A stretch of DNA of 64,000 nucleotides from Nitrosomonas sp. GTDB taxonomy: Bacteria; Pseudomonadota; Gammaproteobacteria; Burkholderiales; Nitrosomonadaceae. This document shows positions 30,008 through 40,536 of this stretch, in pieces. Made by a program: the position numbers and the translations under genes. Within the stretch, counting starts at the first letter, position 1; each line of letters opens with the position of its first letter. Location of the stretch: positions 95,803 to 159,802 of the forward strand of contig NZ_JADZAJ010000032.1 of the NCBI RefSeq assembly GCF_020852615.1. Reading direction: 5' to 3'. Under the pieces are notes generated by a model that was given only the letters and a program-made list of their open reading frames with translations, was not told the origin of the DNA and did not search any database.

Positions 30008-30693
30008 CCATCTGAAGATTCAGGAGGATGCCGGGGAGATTTCCCGTCCTCCCGGCTGCTTGCAGCCTCCGCTGCTGCGGGTGGTGACATAATCCTCAGG
30101 AATTGCGCTGTTTTCACCAGCAACCCCCTGATCAGTCTCCACAGTTTTGGCAGCAGCCAGATTGCCAGGCCGATAAATATAACAAACAGGATCAGAAACA
30201 GAATCGGATGATTCAGCGCTGTCCACAGTCCGCCAACCACCATTAAATCTTCACTGATGGAAGCAGTCCAGTTGGACACCGGCTCTGGTGAAGTATTGAT
30301 CATCAGGCGTGTACCGGTTTTGGCAGCATGACTGGTTGCCGCCGCTCCTCCGCCAAGAATACCTGCTGCAATTTCCAGTGCGGGCGAGACATCCCCCACA
30401 GCACCCGCAGCCAGCATGACACCGGCCGGGATACGCACGAAGGTCTGCAAGGCATCCGAAATACTGTCCACACCCGGTATCTTGTCAGCAAAGAACTGCA
30501 CCAGATACATGACGCCCGCTGCTCCGATAATGAAAGGATTTTCCAGTACAGCCAGCTCATGCGGCAAAGTAATATTGCCGGTAGCGCCGCCCAGGCCCAG
30601 TATCAGTAATGCTGCATACAGATTGATGCCGCTTGCCCAGGAGCTGCCCATGGTAAGTGCCAGGGTTGCAACCAGATTTTCATAGCCGTTCAT
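30001..30693 (-). CDS. DUF4126 membrane protein
   Basis: 230 residues with several glycine- and alanine-rich hydrophobic segments (WASGINLYAALLILGL, PFIIGAAGVMYLVQFFADKI, RIPAGVMLAAGAVGD, HPILFLILFVIFIGLAIWLLP) and a charged C-terminus. The segment PGVDSISDALQTFVRIPAG is characteristic of DUF4126. Function unknown. It follows glucokinase on the same strand after 14 bases, so the two are probably co-transcribed. Confidence 0.8.
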   Translation of the reverse strand: MNGYENLVATLALTMGSSWASGINLYAALLILGLGGATGNITLPHELAVLENPFIIGAAGVMYLVQFFADKIPGVDSISDALQTFVRIPAGVMLAAGAVGDVSPALEIAAGILGGGAAATSHAAKTGTRLMINTSPEPVSNWTASISEDLMVVGGLWTALNHPILFLILFVIFIGLAIWLLPKLWRLIRGLLVKTAQFLRIMSPPAAAEAASSREDGKSPRHPPESSDGY

Positions 30694-30707
30694 TCAGTCA
30701 ATCTCCA

Positions 30708-31715
30708 TTATTCCGCAAGTGCTATCGCCGGTTGCTGCAGCAGACGCTGCGCAAGCAGCCCGGCCCCCAGCAGGCCGGCTTTCGGATTCATCACCACATA
30801 AACCGGAATCTCGCGTACCAGTGCACTGTATCGCCCTTTGTTTACAAACGCCCGGATGAATCCGGGTTGCCGCAGAACCTGAATGATGCGCGGTGCAATC
30901 CCTCCTGCGATATAAACACCGCCCCGGCATAATCCGGTCAGCGCCAGGTTGCCTGCGTAAGTGCCATAAATTTCTGCAAACAGATCCAGCGCCTGCAAGG
31001 CGATCGGATACCGGTGCTCAAATGCCAGACGGGTTACGGTTGCGCCATCATCTGTATTCAGTTCAATACTTTTCAGATGCTCACCTTTAGCTGCGTCGGT
31101 CTGCAGAAAATTAAAAATATGAGTCAGCCCCTGGCCGGAAAGCAGTCGCTCAATTGAAACACGATGGAATTTTGCCATCAGGTAGCGAAGCAATTCAATC
31201 TGAGTCGCACTGGTTGGTGCAAAATCGACATGTCCCGCTTCCGTTGCCAGCGGTTCGTAATACCGTCCGTGCTTTATCAGCCAGGCAACCCCCATGCCTG
31301 TGCCCGCTCCCAGTACCACACGCGGTGCCGAAGGGGAAGGCTTGCCGGCCTGCAGGGTGACCAGATCACCCTGTGGCAGTACGTCGATAGAAGCTGCGGT
31401 TCCCTCAAAATCATTGACAATTTTTACAGCGGGAATCGAGAATTTCTCTGCAATGGCATGTGCACTGATTATCCAGGGCAGATTGGTCAGGTGTACTTCC
31501 TGTTCAACGACCGGCCCGGCTATGGCAAAACAGGCAACAGCCGGCTGGCAGCCGGACTGTGCCAGAAAATCTGCCAGAATGGCGTCAAAATCAGCATATT
31601 CATGACTGTCATAAAGATGCTCATGATGACATTCAACCACCCCGCCCCTGATTACAGCTGAGCGTAATAACGTCTTGGTGCCACCAATATCACCATACAA
31701 CAGGTATTGATCCAT
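30708..31715 (-). CDS. glk: Glucokinase
   Basis: 335 residues from the ATG at 31715 (MDQYLLYGDIGGTKTLL), supported by a GGAGAGG stretch upstream. Longer in-frame starts at 31745 and 31814 have no family support. It has the phosphate loop GDIGGTKT, VNDFEGTA with the catalytic Asp, GAGTGMGVAWL (adenosine motif) and ATEAGHVDFAP. It phosphorylates glucose with ATP. In an autotroph it may serve glycogen or sucrose turnover. Confidence 0.93.
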   Translation of the reverse strand: MDQYLLYGDIGGTKTLLRSAVIRGGVVECHHEHLYDSHEYADFDAILADFLAQSGCQPAVACFAIAGPVVEQEVHLTNLPWIISAHAIAEKFSIPAVKIVNDFEGTAASIDVLPQGDLVTLQAGKPSPSAPRVVLGAGTGMGVAWLIKHGRYYEPLATEAGHVDFAPTSATQIELLRYLMAKFHRVSIERLLSGQGLTHIFNFLQTDAAKGEHLKSIELNTDDGATVTRLAFEHRYPIALQALDLFAEIYGTYAGNLALTGLCRGGVYIAGGIAPRIIQVLRQPGFIRAFVNKGRYSALVREIPVYVVMNPKAGLLGAGLLAQRLLQQPAIALAE

Positions 31716-31982
31716 CCGTTCTATCCTCTCCGGTTCAGTATGCATATCTATATCATTTATACCGGTAAAAATACCCGGAAACCGACTGTTTTTACCCTCA
31801 GTCAATAATCTCAAGGTAGCAAAAGCGACGGGGGCGGGTACAATAGGCCGCCAGTTTTTCCAATTTAATGTTTCCAGTTTAACGACCAGAAGCCCGGGCT
31901 GAATTCCGGCATGGCCGGCAGGTTTATTCCGGGCCCGTTCTCCCGGGATTGATTAGATCGTGATAAAAAATATGGGGGTATT

Positions 31983-32909
31983 GTGACAGATATCAGTGTT
32001 GCGGGTGATTTGCTGTTAAAAACCACAACTTTACAGCTCGACAACGTTGTGGCGGAATTGCGGGATGTGCGCACCACCGCACTTCTCAACCGGCAGGGAA
32101 ATCTTAATCCACCCCAGCTCCCTTCCCGCAAGGTACTGGCCGGGATTATCGATGGCCTGCGTACCGCTTTGTATCCCAACCGGCTGGGGCCATCCGATCT
32201 GGCAGTGGAAGGCGTCGACCATTACGTTGGTCATACCCTGAATTCGTCATTGCGCGCCCTCCTGGTCCAGATTCAGCATGAGCTGTATTTCAATTCGGGA
32301 ACGGAAGAACTCAATCATGAAACCTACGCACAGGCCGCCGAAATCACCCAGGCATTTGCCAGACGCCTGCCTGCAATTCGTCGCATACTTGATGAAGACG
32401 TACTGGCTGCTTATCAGGGCGATCCCGCTGCACGGGGAATTGATGAGGTGCTGGTGTGCTACCCGGGTGTTGCTGCCGTTACCTGGCACCGGCTGGCGCA
32501 TGAGCTGTATCAGCTGGGCACACCGCTGATCGCCCGCATGATTTCTGAAATTGCCCATTCGCAAACCGGTATCGAAATCCATCCGGGGGCGCAAATCGGC
32601 AAAAGCTTCTTTATCGACCACGGTACTGGTGTCGTTATTGGTGAAACCACGGTTATTGGCAACAACGTACGTCTGTACCAGGCAGTCACTCTTGGTGCCA
32701 AAAGTTTTCAGGTGGACGAGCACGGTTCACTGGTCAAGGGAATCGCCCGCCATCCCATTGTAGAAGATGATGTGGTCATCTATGCCGGAGCAACTATTCT
32801 GGGGCGTATCACCATCGGACGCGGCTCCACCATCGGCGGCAATGTCTGGCTGACACGCAGTGTGCCTCCCGGCAGCCGCATCACCCAGGCGCAAACGCAT
32901 AACGACTGA
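31983..32909 (+). CDS. cysE: Serine O-acetyltransferase (EpsC/CysE type)
   Basis: 308 residues from a GTG with GGGGGT just upstream. The C-terminal left-handed beta-helix has hexapeptide repeats (IHPGAQIGKSFFIDHGTG, VIGETTVIGNNVRLYQAVTLG). The catalytic His lies in the FIDHGTGVVIGET segment. The long N-terminal helical domain matches the EpsC form. It acetylates serine for cysteine synthesis, a partner to the sulfhydrylase-type gene further along. No cysK is adjacent. Confidence 0.92.
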   Translation: MTDISVAGDLLLKTTTLQLDNVVAELRDVRTTALLNRQGNLNPPQLPSRKVLAGIIDGLRTALYPNRLGPSDLAVEGVDHYVGHTLNSSLRALLVQIQHELYFNSGTEELNHETYAQAAEITQAFARRLPAIRRILDEDVLAAYQGDPAARGIDEVLVCYPGVAAVTWHRLAHELYQLGTPLIARMISEIAHSQTGIEIHPGAQIGKSFFIDHGTGVVIGETTVIGNNVRLYQAVTLGAKSFQVDEHGSLVKGIARHPIVEDDVVIYAGATILGRITIGRGSTIGGNVWLTRSVPPGSRITQAQTHND

Positions 32910-33006
32910 AACACGGTCAATCCATCACACCCGGACAACACGGATTCCTCTCACCCCGTTTTTTCATTTCCTGCAAACCGGTTTGCAGGAACCAGCCAAC
33001 ACGAAA

Positions 33007-34191
33007 ATGAATACCGAACAATCGGCAAAAGGATTTTCCCGGTATCTGCCGGGGGAAACTAAAGCCTACGCTCACCAGTGGTTTTTTACGGCAGCATGCA
33101 TTTACGCAATACTGGTCATCCCGCTGGCCATGCTGGCAAGGCATGGCCTTGGTCCGGCAGCCCTGGCTTTACCCGCCGGACATGCCTTTGAAATGCTGTT
33201 TGGGCTTGCCCCGGCGCTGATCGCCGGTTATCTGCTGGGACCGATGCCTGCCCGGCGGCTGGCGTGGTTTCTGGGTTGCTGGCTGCTGGCAAGAATCACT
33301 GGTCTGACGGCCCCTTTTGCCTGGTTTACACTGGCGTTCAATGCCCTGTTTGTCATACTGCTCGCCCGACAGTTGCTTCCCCGCCTGTGGGCCGCCAAAA
33401 AATGGCGTAACCGCTCACTTGTCCCTCTGCTTGGCCTGATCTGTATGACCACCATTGCGGTCATCCTGGCCGGCCGGTTTGATGCATACCTGCTGCACCG
33501 CTACCTGGTCGATGAAAGCGTGCAACTGTTCGCTTTACTGATGCTGTTTATCGGTGGCCGCATGCTGGCTCCGGCAGCCGCCGGGGAATTTTATCGTCAG
33601 GGCAGGGAGCTGGAGGCCCGGGTACAACCCAATATCGAAGGCAGTCTGATCATCACGATAACTGCTGCCTATCTGCTGGCACCCATTGCTGTCCCGCTTT
33701 CCGGCACCCTGCTGATCCTGAGCGGGATACTGGCGGGAATACGCCTGCTCCGCTGGCAGTTATGGCACTGCCTGGCGCGTCCTGATCTGATCTGTCTTGG
33801 GCTGGGTTACGGCTGGCTGGCATTGGGCCTGATCCTGCTGGGATGGGCAAAACTGAACGGTGGCAGTCATTTCAGCACGGTGGTACACGCCATTACCGTC
33901 GGCGCGCTGGGTACACTGGCAACCAACGTCATCGTGCGCGTCACCCTGCTGCACGTGAAGCAATATCCTTCACGCCTATTACTGATCGTGGTCATGACGG
34001 GATTCATGTCGATTGCCGCCATCACACGCATGGCGGCCAATCTGAGTGATCACCGGGAAATACTGCTGATCGTGGCCGCATCAGGCTGGAGCCTCGCTTT
34101 CCTGTTTGCGCTCTTCATCGTGCTGAAAGGCCTGATTGAACCGCGCGCAAAACGCACTTCCACCCAGTCATCACAAACGCCGGCAGTGTGA
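33007..34191 (+). CDS. nnrS: NnrS family haem-copper membrane protein
   Basis: 394 residues from the ATG at 33007; the frame is open back into cysE but only this start suits the family. About twelve transmembrane helices are evident (for example WFFTAACIYAILVIPLAML, LFALLMLFIGGRMLAP and LLIVAASGWSLAFLFALFI). Conserved His residues in the hydrophobic segments include that of HAFEMLFG and the VHAITVGALGT motif. NnrS proteins protect against nitric oxide in denitrifiers and nitrifiers, which fits an ammonia oxidiser. Confidence 0.88.
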   Translation: MNTEQSAKGFSRYLPGETKAYAHQWFFTAACIYAILVIPLAMLARHGLGPAALALPAGHAFEMLFGLAPALIAGYLLGPMPARRLAWFLGCWLLARITGLTAPFAWFTLAFNALFVILLARQLLPRLWAAKKWRNRSLVPLLGLICMTTIAVILAGRFDAYLLHRYLVDESVQLFALLMLFIGGRMLAPAAAGEFYRQGRELEARVQPNIEGSLIITITAAYLLAPIAVPLSGTLLILSGILAGIRLLRWQLWHCLARPDLICLGLGYGWLALGLILLGWAKLNGGSHFSTVVHAITVGALGTLATNVIVRVTLLHVKQYPSRLLLIVVMTGFMSIAAITRMAANLSDHREILLIVAASGWSLAFLFALFIVLKGLIEPRAKRTSTQSSQTPAV

Positions 34192-34309
34192 AAGCAACCG
34201 GTAGCGATGCTGTGGCAGGCAGAGCAATACCACCGTTACGCTCTATTTATCCAGCAACAATGACAGTAGCAACAAGCGCCCATACGCAGCGCTTTCCGGC
34301 AATTTCCTG

Positions 34310-36934
34310 TTAGCCCAGACTTTTGCTCACCACCTCATACACATCTTTGCTCAATTCCCGTTGTGCAAGAGATTCCAGTGCTTTGCGCATCAATGTGGCG
34401 TGTTCGTCAGTAAACTGACGCCAGTGTGTTAATGGCGTCAGCAGGCGGGCGGCTATTTGCGGGTTGCGCTGATCAATACCGGCGATTTGATCTGCCAGGA
34501 ACTGATAGGCTTTGCCGGAACGATCATGAAAACCGGCAAAGTTCTGATTGGCAAACGCGGCAATCACAGCGCGCAGTTTATTCGGGTTGCGCGCATCGAA
34601 CGCCGCGTGGTTTAAGAGCTGGTGCACGGTTTGTAATACCTCCCCCCAGGGTCGGGTGGCCTGTACCTGAAACCACATATTGACCACCAGTGCCTCGTGC
34701 TGCCATTGCTGATAAAACACCTGTAACGCCTCCTGTGCGGTTACATGGGCATGTTCAGCATGCACCAGTGCCCGCAAGGCAGCAAATTGATCGGTCATGT
34801 TGTCAGCCCGGGCAAATTGCTGCTGCGCCAGGTTGCGGTAATCAGCGTTGTCCAGATGCAGCAAATATGCCAGTGCTGCGTTGCGTAAACTGCGTGCTGC
34901 CATGGCAGACGCGGATAACCCCTGTGACTTGTCCTGCAGCGTCTGATAGCAGCTCAGCAGTTCTGTCTGCAACTGCGTGGCAATCTGCTGCTGCAATTGT
35001 GTTCTGGCCTGGCTGATTGCTGCCGGATTAGCCTTGTCATACAGGCTGGCCAGATATGGTTCGTTAGGCAAACTTAACATGCAGGCCAGTAATGCTGTAT
35101 CCATGGAAGCGTGACCGGTGAGCAGCGGTCTGAATGTATCCAGCAGCACGGCTTGTTCGGCACGGTTGTCTTTGCCGTCGATAGCGTTGCACAACACAAT
35201 GCGCATCAGGCTTTGTATGGCATCCCAGCGACAAAAACCATCGCTGTCCAGCAGAATCAGCTGTTGCAGTTGTGCCAGCTGACAGTCATAAAACACTTTA
35301 ACGGGTGCGGAAAAACCACGTAATAAAGATGGTACCGGGTTTTCTGCTATTTGTTCAAAGACGATAGTTTGCTGTTCCCGGCAGATATCCAGTACGGTTT
35401 CTGTGCCTTTGTTCTGCCCGTCAATCATCAGAGCAAGTGCACCTTTACCGCCATACAGTGCAATTCTGAGCGGGATGTGCAGTGCCTTTTTCTCTGCCTG
35501 CCCGGGAGTGGCGGGGGTGTGCTGGCGAACTGTCAGACTGTACTGCTGCTGAACGGCATCATAGTTGTCGCTGATATACAGCTGCGGAGTGCCGGCCTGT
35601 GAATACCACAGACGAAACTGGCGCAAATCCCTGCCGGATACCTCCTCCATGCATTGCACGAAATCATCACAGGTGACTGCCTGACCATCAAAGCGGCTGA
35701 AATACAGATCAGTGGCTTGGCGGTACAGCTTGGGTCCCAGAATATTGGCCAGCATGCGCACCACTTCAGCCCCTTTTTCATAAATGGTGACGGTATAGAA
35801 ATTAGATATTTCCATATAGGAATCCGGCCGTACCGGGTGTGCCATCGGACCGGCATCTTCAACAAACTGCACGCTGCGCATCAGGTTGGCATCTTCAATA
35901 CGCTTGACTGCACGGCTGTTCATGTCTGCTGAAAATTCCGAATCACGATAAACCGTCAGCCCTTCTTTCAGACTTAACTGGAACCAGTCACGACAGGTAA
36001 CGCGGTTACCCGACCAGTTATGAAAATATTCATGGCCAATCACCCCTTCCACACGCTGAAATGCCGCATCAGTGGTACTGGCCGGATGAGCCAGTACGCA
36101 GGAAGTATTGAATATGTTGAGCCCTTTGTTTTCCATGGCTCCCATATTGAAATCATCCACAGCAACAATCATGAAGCGATCCAGATCATATTCACGGCCA
36201 TAGGTTTGCTCATCCCAGCGCATAGCCTTTTTGAGTGACTGCATGGCGAAATGGCATTTGTCCTGATCTTTGGCTTCCGTATAGATTTGCAATAAAACCT
36301 GCCGGCCTGATTGTGTGGTGAAGTGATCTTCCAGGCAGGCCAGGTTGCCTGCAACCAGTGCAAACAGGTAACCGGGTTTTTTGAAAGGATCGTGCCAGTG
36401 AACGATGCGTTTGCCATCCTGTACGGTGTCAGACACACAATTGCCATTGGATAGCATGGTCGAGCACATACCTTCTCCGGCAATGATCACTGTTTCAAAT
36501 TCGCTCATGACATCCGGGCGATCCAGGTAATAGGTGATCTTGCGAAAACCCTCGGCCTCGCATTGCGTGCAATACATGCCACCTGAGCGATACAGTCCTT
36601 CCAGTGCAGTATTTTTCTCGGGATAGATACGGGTTTTGCAGTGCAGAACAAAACGTTCCGGCACGTTGTAAACCATCAGGTTTTGCGGTGTTGTCCGGTA
36701 ATCCCCGATACCAAGCGAGCGCTTGTCAATGGCCAGGGCAAGTAATTCCAGCTGCTCGCCGTGCAGGATCAGGTGATCAGTTTTGATGCTTTGCGGATTA
36801 CGGACAACAGTCAGCCGACTGCTGACATCGGTATAGCCTTCGTGCAGTTCGAAGGTTAAGTGGGTTTTCTCAATCAGGAATTCAGGTACGCGGTAATCGG
36901 CAAGGTAAGTAACAGGTGTGGCAGACATAATCAA
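34310..36934 (-). CDS. pepN: Aminopeptidase N (M1 family)
   Basis: 874 residues, the normal length for bacterial PepN. The exopeptidase motif GAMENKGLNIF and the zinc site VIGHEYFHNWSGNRV (HExxH, with the distal Glu in LKEGLTVYRD) are intact. The C-terminal helical domain is the DUF3458 type. It removes N-terminal residues from peptides in the cytosol. Together with PrlC it represents general peptide turnover. Confidence 0.97.
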   Translation of the reverse strand: MIMSATPVTYLADYRVPEFLIEKTHLTFELHEGYTDVSSRLTVVRNPQSIKTDHLILHGEQLELLALAIDKRSLGIGDYRTTPQNLMVYNVPERFVLHCKTRIYPEKNTALEGLYRSGGMYCTQCEAEGFRKITYYLDRPDVMSEFETVIIAGEGMCSTMLSNGNCVSDTVQDGKRIVHWHDPFKKPGYLFALVAGNLACLEDHFTTQSGRQVLLQIYTEAKDQDKCHFAMQSLKKAMRWDEQTYGREYDLDRFMIVAVDDFNMGAMENKGLNIFNTSCVLAHPASTTDAAFQRVEGVIGHEYFHNWSGNRVTCRDWFQLSLKEGLTVYRDSEFSADMNSRAVKRIEDANLMRSVQFVEDAGPMAHPVRPDSYMEISNFYTVTIYEKGAEVVRMLANILGPKLYRQATDLYFSRFDGQAVTCDDFVQCMEEVSGRDLRQFRLWYSQAGTPQLYISDNYDAVQQQYSLTVRQHTPATPGQAEKKALHIPLRIALYGGKGALALMIDGQNKGTETVLDICREQQTIVFEQIAENPVPSLLRGFSAPVKVFYDCQLAQLQQLILLDSDGFCRWDAIQSLMRIVLCNAIDGKDNRAEQAVLLDTFRPLLTGHASMDTALLACMLSLPNEPYLASLYDKANPAAISQARTQLQQQIATQLQTELLSCYQTLQDKSQGLSASAMAARSLRNAALAYLLHLDNADYRNLAQQQFARADNMTDQFAALRALVHAEHAHVTAQEALQVFYQQWQHEALVVNMWFQVQATRPWGEVLQTVHQLLNHAAFDARNPNKLRAVIAAFANQNFAGFHDRSGKAYQFLADQIAGIDQRNPQIAARLLTPLTHWRQFTDEHATLMRKALESLAQRELSKDVYEVVSKSLG

Positions 36935-36999
36935 TCGTAAGCAATAGGTGGAAAATCTGCATTAACCCACTTCAGCCTTCTGATTTCAAGTTATACAGA

Positions 37000-38379
37000 T
37001 CAATCCGGTATGAATTTCAGGACATTGCCGTTGATGCAGTAGCGCTTGTGGCCGGGAGGCGGACCGTCATTGAACACATGGCCAAGGTGGATACCGGAAC
37101 TGGCACTGCGCACTTCAATCCGTTGCATGTAGCCGGAGTTGTCCTCATGATAGGTAACGGATCCTTCCATGGGTTCAATAAAACTGGGCCAGCCGGTGCC
37201 ACTGTTAAATTTAGTCTGGCTGAGAAACAGCGTGGCACCGGTAATCGGATCCACAAACCTGCCGGGGCGTTTTTCATCCAGATTGGAGCCGGTAAAAGCA
37301 CGTTCAGTCCCCTGTTCAAAGGCAATTTTCTGCTGTTCCGGTGTCAATAACTGAAATCCAAGCCATTGCCAGAATTTTTCCTTCTCTCCGTTATAGCCGG
37401 TGTAGCGCGCCACTTCCCTGCCTTCTCTGAATAACACCATGGTGGGAGAGGCAAACAGCGGTTTATCCAGCACCCAGCCAGCGGGCAGGCTGGCATTCAG
37501 TGTCGTGGCAACAGGAATATCCGCCTGCCAGTGATCAAGCATATCCTGTTTGAACTGCGCGCAGAATTCGCAGTTTTCAGATTCAAACACTATCAGTTGC
37601 TGTTCAAAGCTCAAATCTCTGCTGTTAAGTGGTTGCGTCTGGTGAGCGTGCGAGGTCGTGGAGGTGTCGTGTGAATGATGGCTGGCAGGGTATTTCACGC
37701 CAGTACCACCCAGGCCGCAATAACCATCCGGATTTTTTTCCAGATAATTCTGATGATATTCCTCCGCCGTGATGTAATTTTTCAGCGGTAAAATTTCAGT
37801 GGTAATTTGGCCGAATCCCGCGGCAGACAGTGCTTGCTGATAGGCGTCACGTGTGGCCAGCGCGAGGGTTTTCTGATTTTCGTCATGATGGTAAATGGCA
37901 CTGCGGTAATTACTGCCGATGTCGTTACCCTGACGATCTCCCTGGGTAGGATTGTGACTTTCCCAGAATTTTGCCAGTACGCTTTTCAGCGACACCTGTT
38001 CCGGATTAAAGGTAACTTTGACGACTTCAGCATGGTTGCGTCCGCCGGCTTTGCCCATATGCAACCTGCGCTCAAAATCTAATACGTCTTCATAACCGGC
38101 ATGAGTATTATCCCCTCCGGCATAGCCGCTTTCCACATCAATAACCCCGGGCAGTTCATTCATACGTTTTTCGGCGCCCCAGAAGCAGCCCATGCCCAGC
38201 ACAACAGATTCTGTGTTTGCACCGGTAACCCTGCCGGTATGAGTGGAATTGGATGTCACAGTGCGCTCCATAGCAAAGATGGTTACGGCCATTGTCAGTA
38301 TCAGGCCGGTGAATGCAGCAATTATTATTTTCATTTTTTCCAGACGTGAGACAGGAACAACTTTTTGACATTCATGCAT
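37000..38379 (-). CDS. msrAB: Methionine sulfoxide reductase fusion: MsrA, thioredoxin-like domain, MsrB
   Basis: 459 residues (444 if starting at the ATG at 38334, MKIIIAAFTGLIL). A hydrophobic N-terminal segment suggests export or anchoring. MsrA follows (LGMGCFWGAEKRM, active Cys in GCFWG). A middle domain of about 110 residues has a CEFC redox motif and thioredoxin-like elements (FASPTMVLFREGREVARYTG). MsrB ends the protein (FNSGTGWPSF, HLGHVFNDG, active Cys in HKRYCING). The zinc cysteine pairs of many MsrB proteins are absent, as in Neisseria PilB. It repairs oxidised methionine, probably in the envelope. Confidence 0.9.
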   Translation of the reverse strand: MHECQKVVPVSRLEKMKIIIAAFTGLILTMAVTIFAMERTVTSNSTHTGRVTGANTESVVLGMGCFWGAEKRMNELPGVIDVESGYAGGDNTHAGYEDVLDFERRLHMGKAGGRNHAEVVKVTFNPEQVSLKSVLAKFWESHNPTQGDRQGNDIGSNYRSAIYHHDENQKTLALATRDAYQQALSAAGFGQITTEILPLKNYITAEEYHQNYLEKNPDGYCGLGGTGVKYPASHHSHDTSTTSHAHQTQPLNSRDLSFEQQLIVFESENCEFCAQFKQDMLDHWQADIPVATTLNASLPAGWVLDKPLFASPTMVLFREGREVARYTGYNGEKEKFWQWLGFQLLTPEQQKIAFEQGTERAFTGSNLDEKRPGRFVDPITGATLFLSQTKFNSGTGWPSFIEPMEGSVTYHEDNSGYMQRIEVRSASSGIHLGHVFNDGPPPGHKRYCINGNVLKFIPD

Positions 38380-38614
38380 ATTTCCGGTTGGGCCTGAAAA
38401 ATGATCAGAGGTTCCGTTCCCGGTAAATGTTCTGGCGGATCATGCCATGAATTCCCCCGGAACGGGATCAAAACCGGAATTGGCCGGGTATTCCGCCAAC
38501 GATCCTGTTAAAAAAGCCTTTATGATGGAAATGAAGAACACTGTCCTGAAATCGGGTTTAAGATTCATAGTCGGCTGTTTTTCTTCCAAAATATGAAACG
38601 TTTATAACATTCTG

Positions 38615-40534
38615 ATGGCAGTTTTTCCGATGAAATCCCTTGTAAATGACATGTCGAAAAGCAATTCATATTTTCAGGCTGCATTTGAACAGGCGACGGT
38701 AGGTATTGCGATTATTTCGCTGGATGGGCGCTGGCTGTGCGTCAATCACAAATTGTGTGCCATGCTGGGCTATACCCGGGATGAACTGATGGCACTGACT
38801 TTCCAGGATGTAACGCATCCGGATGACCTGAAAGCCGATCTCGACAACACCAGGCGCATATTGGGTGGTGAAGTTTCCACTTTTGCCATGGAAAAACGCT
38901 ATATCCGCAAGGATGGCAGCGTTATCTGGATTAATCTCCGGGCTTCCCTGGTACGTAAACCGGATGATACGCCGGACTATTTCATTTCCATTATCGAGAA
39001 CATACAAAGCCGCAAGGAAATTGAGGCCGATTTCAAAGAAGCAAAACGTATTGCCTGTCTTGGGCACTGGACATGGAATGGTGCTGACAAACTGACCTGG
39101 TCCAGTGAGGTTTACACCATTTATGGCCGGGATCCGGCACTGCCGCCGGCAAATGATCATGAAACAGCCGGTTACTACACGGCAGAAAGCTGGAACAGGC
39201 TATCGGCCGCGATGCAGAAATGCCTGAGTGAGGGCAGCGTATTTCAGTGTGACGCGGAAATCGTACGTCAGGATGGCTCCCACCGCTGGGTCATCACCCG
39301 CGGAGAAGCAATCCGGGATATTGATGGACGTATTATTGCCATGCATGGCACAACGCAGGACATTACCGCACGCAAACTGGCTGAAATGGCCCTGCAGGAA
39401 AGCAGGGAACAGCTCAGGCTGTTCATTGAACATGCACCGGCTGCACTGGCCATGTTTGACCGGGAAATGCGCTACCTGACCTACAGTCAGCGCTGGCGCA
39501 CGGATTACCGGCTGGATGACCGTGATTTGTCAGGGATGAGTCACTATGACGTTTTTCCGGAAATCGGCGAAGAATGGAAAGCCCTTCATCGCCGCTGCCT
39601 GAATGGCGAAATCATACATGCCGAGGAAGACCGTCTCGTGCGGGCTGACGGCAGTGTACAGTGGCTTCGCTGGGAAATACGGCCCTGGTACCAGGGGAAC
39701 GGCACAGTCGGTGGTATTGTCATGCTTACCGAAGATATTACCCGCCAGAAACAGACTGAAATAGCCCTGCAACAACTGAATATCGATCTGGAAGAGCGTA
39801 TTGCAAGCCGCACCACTGAGCTGAAGGCACTCAACCAGTCACTGGAAAGTTTTGTCTATTCCGTTTCTCACGATCTGAAAGCGCCACTGCGTGGTGTGGA
39901 TGGTTACAGCCGGCTGCTGGAAGAAGATTATGCCGATCAGCTGGATGACGAAGGATGTCTGTTCATTCGCAATATACGGGCGGGAGTACAGCAGATGAAT
40001 GCGCTGATCAATGATTTGCTGGCTTATTCGCGTATGGAACGGTGTCAGCTGGAATCTGCCGCGCTGGATTTATCCGCACTGGTTGGGCAGGTACTGGCAG
40101 AGTTTCACAAGGATATTATGAACCGGGTTGAAATCATCGCCGATTTGCCACCACTCATGGTAAAAGGAGATCGCGACGGCCTGGCCATGGTACTGCGCAA
40201 TCTGCTGGAAAATGCAATCAAATTCAGCCGGCATGCAGCGCACCCCCGTATCGAATTCGGCTTCGCGCGCGACAATGAACGGATCACCCTGTGGATCCGT
40301 GACAATGGTATCGGTTTTGACATGAAATACAGTCAGCGGATTTTCGAAATCTTTGAGCGTCTCCATCATCAGGAAGATTACCCCGGGACAGGAATAGGTC
40401 TGGCGCTGGCCAGAAAAGCCATTCATCGCATGGGGGGACAGATCTGGGTACAAAGTGCACCCGGAGAAGGTGCCACTTTCTATTTCCATCTGCCTGAATT
40501 TCAGCCATCTGAATTCCAGGAAAAACAGGAGTAA
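38615..40534 (+). CDS. Multi-PAS sensor histidine kinase
   Basis: 639 residues without transmembrane segments; a start at the ATG for MSKSNSYF twelve codons in is possible. Three PAS domains lie at about 17-135, 150-265 and 275-390. HisKA has the phospho-acceptor H419 in VYSVSHDLKAPLRGVDGY. The ATPase domain has the N box LRNLLENAIKFS and the G boxes DNGIGFD and GTGIGLALA. The HisKA type is that of bacteriophytochrome-like kinases. The signal is unknown. The next two genes follow almost without gap. Confidence 0.92.
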   Translation: MAVFPMKSLVNDMSKSNSYFQAAFEQATVGIAIISLDGRWLCVNHKLCAMLGYTRDELMALTFQDVTHPDDLKADLDNTRRILGGEVSTFAMEKRYIRKDGSVIWINLRASLVRKPDDTPDYFISIIENIQSRKEIEADFKEAKRIACLGHWTWNGADKLTWSSEVYTIYGRDPALPPANDHETAGYYTAESWNRLSAAMQKCLSEGSVFQCDAEIVRQDGSHRWVITRGEAIRDIDGRIIAMHGTTQDITARKLAEMALQESREQLRLFIEHAPAALAMFDREMRYLTYSQRWRTDYRLDDRDLSGMSHYDVFPEIGEEWKALHRRCLNGEIIHAEEDRLVRADGSVQWLRWEIRPWYQGNGTVGGIVMLTEDITRQKQTEIALQQLNIDLEERIASRTTELKALNQSLESFVYSVSHDLKAPLRGVDGYSRLLEEDYADQLDDEGCLFIRNIRAGVQQMNALINDLLAYSRMERCQLESAALDLSALVGQVLAEFHKDIMNRVEIIADLPPLMVKGDRDGLAMVLRNLLENAIKFSRHAAHPRIEFGFARDNERITLWIRDNGIGFDMKYSQRIFEIFERLHHQEDYPGTGIGLALARKAIHRMGGQIWVQSAPGEGATFYFHLPEFQPSEFQEKQE

Positions 40535-40536
40535 CG

